A DNA stretch of 6,182 nt. It comes from an uncultured Eubacteriales bacterium. GTDB lineage: Bacteria > Bacillota > Clostridia > Christensenellales > Borkfalkiaceae. The stretch is taken from positions 1 to 6,182 of the forward strand of contig CATYEP010000114.1 of NCBI GenBank assembly GCA_958405585.1, written 5' to 3'. Position numbers and translations under genes: made by a program. Position 1 is the stretch's first letter; every line of letters starts with the position of its first letter. The notes beneath the pieces were generated by a model. The model worked only from the letters and a program-made list of their open reading frames with translations. It did not search any database and was not told the DNA's origin. Positions 5,429 through 6,182 of the stretch are shown here, in pieces.

Positions 5429-6182
5429 TCAAGCCACAAAAAGCCATACGTAATAGGCGATAAAGCCAGCAAGCAGGATCGCCCCGCCGACTTTTCCGAG
5501 CGTGTGTTTTTTCCAAAACGAAAGGACGTACAGCAAAACCGCCGCCGCAAGCGCCACCACCGCGTCGATCAGGTTTGCCTGCGTAAACGTCAAAGGATAA
5601 ACCAGCGACGCTACCCCCGCAACGATAAAGATATTGAAAATATTGCTTCCGATAATATTCCCGACCGCAATATCCGTTTCGCCCTTGCAAGCCGCCACGA
5701 CCGATGTAACGAGTTCAGGCAAAGACGTCCCGACCGCTACGATCGTAAGGCCTATAATGCGCTCCGAAAGCCCCGCCGCAACAGCGACCTCCCGCGCGGC
5801 ATCGACCAGCAGTGTTCCGCCGCCCACGACCATGGCAAGACCTGCGACCAAAAGAATCACCAAAAACCAGAGCTTTTCCTGCATCTTTTCCATCCAGCGC
5901 GATACCGCACTGCCTTTCTTTTCGGCTGATTCCTTTTCCGTGATCATGATCACTTCCGCTTTTCCGATCTCTTCCTTTTCCGCAACTTCCTCATCCAGAA
6001 CCGATTCGGGTTTGCTCGGCTCTCCGGGAAGCGTCGTAAGCGTTTCGCTCAGAGGTTGCAGACTCTTCTGTTCACGAAACGCATTGCGGAACAACAGATA
6101 CATGTAAATCGAAAATACGACAAGCAACACGATCCCGTCATACCAAGAAAGCGCCTTTCCCCAGTATCCGAGACCGATCAGC
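5429..6182 (-). CDS. Ca2+/Na+ antiporter (CaCA superfamily, YrbG-like), N-terminal part cut by window edge
   Basis: Integral membrane cation exchanger of the Ca2+:cation antiporter superfamily, expected to exchange Ca2+ for Na+ (or K+/H+). The frame stays open to the window edge, so about 250 C-terminal residues are visible out of a usual 310-370; the GTG at 6130 is internal, not the start. The visible part opens with GYWGKALSWYDG and a membrane segment ending near YLLFRN. A charged hydrophilic loop of about 70 residues rich in Glu and Lys follows, then the second half with about five membrane segments. The diagnostic alpha-2 repeat is present: GLTIVAVGTSLPEL and, further on, GNIIGSNIFN, containing the acidic residue (PE) and Asn expected to line the ion site. 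The alpha-1 repeat lies outside the window. Family is secure; ion pair and direction are inferred. A strong hairpin follows the TGA stop. Confidence 0.92.
   Translation of the reverse strand, partial: LIGLGYWGKALSWYDGIVLLVVFSIYMYLLFRNAFREQKSLQPLSETLTTLPGEPSKPESVLDEEVAEKEEIGKAEVIMITEKESAEKKGSAVSRWMEKMQEKLWFLVILLVAGLAMVVGGGTLLVDAAREVAVAAGLSERIIGLTIVAVGTSLPELVTSVVAACKGETDIAVGNIIGSNIFNIFIVAGVASLVYPLTFTQANLIDAVVALAAAVLLYVLSFWKKHTLGKVGGAILLAGFIAYYVWLFVA

Noticed and set aside
5139..5690. Minus-strand frame of 183 codons from inside the antiporter gene through the intergenic gap
   Set aside because: It overlaps the antiporter out of frame, reads through the hairpin and promoter, and has a composition with no recognisable fold. 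Its end at the ribosome binding site is a coincidence.

Overview
The window comes from a bacterium, most likely a Bacillota of class Clostridia. It has roughly balanced base composition, strong AAGGAGG-type ribosome binding sites, near-consensus sigma-A promoters, and gene families typical of gut Clostridia (a domain-permuted family 3 glycosidase and a cytidylate-kinase-like protein). Genus cannot be fixed from the sequence. All five genes lie on the minus strand, so the reading order runs from high to low coordinates. Two genes are cut by the window edges.

Layout in transcription order. A Ca2+/Na+ antiporter-type membrane protein enters from the right edge and ends at 5429, followed by a perfect 17-bp GC-rich hairpin (5365-5408). 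The gap 5147-5428 then holds an AT-rich stretch (about 5217-5364) in which I recognise nothing. Next comes a near-consensus promoter with a dyad over its -35 box, reading into a cytidylate-kinase-like gene (5146-4568). That gene is followed by an intrinsic terminator (4501-4474) whose U-tract runs directly into a perfect-hexamer promoter for mnmA (4418-3315), the tRNA 2-thiouridylase. Eighteen bases after the mnmA stop, with its own good ribosome binding site, a GH3 beta-glycosidase of 820 residues begins (3296-834). After a 160-bp gap with a weak candidate promoter and a dyad, rarA (673-1) runs off the left edge.

The genes are mostly housekeeping: tRNA wobble thiolation (MnmA), replication-fork maintenance (RarA), a small nucleotide-kinase-fold protein and an ion exchanger. 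The exception is the GH3 enzyme, which appears cotranscribed with mnmA and has its catalytic domains in reversed order relative to classical GH3 enzymes. It lacks a signal peptide and so probably acts on imported oligosaccharides. In Bacillus and many relatives rarA, cymR, iscS and mnmA sit together. Here rarA and mnmA are near neighbours, but a carbohydrate gene sits where the regulator and cysteine desulfurase might be expected.

I found no RNA gene, CRISPR array, insertion sequence, phage or defence module. The window looks like ordinary chromosome with a few points of interest, not a new system.
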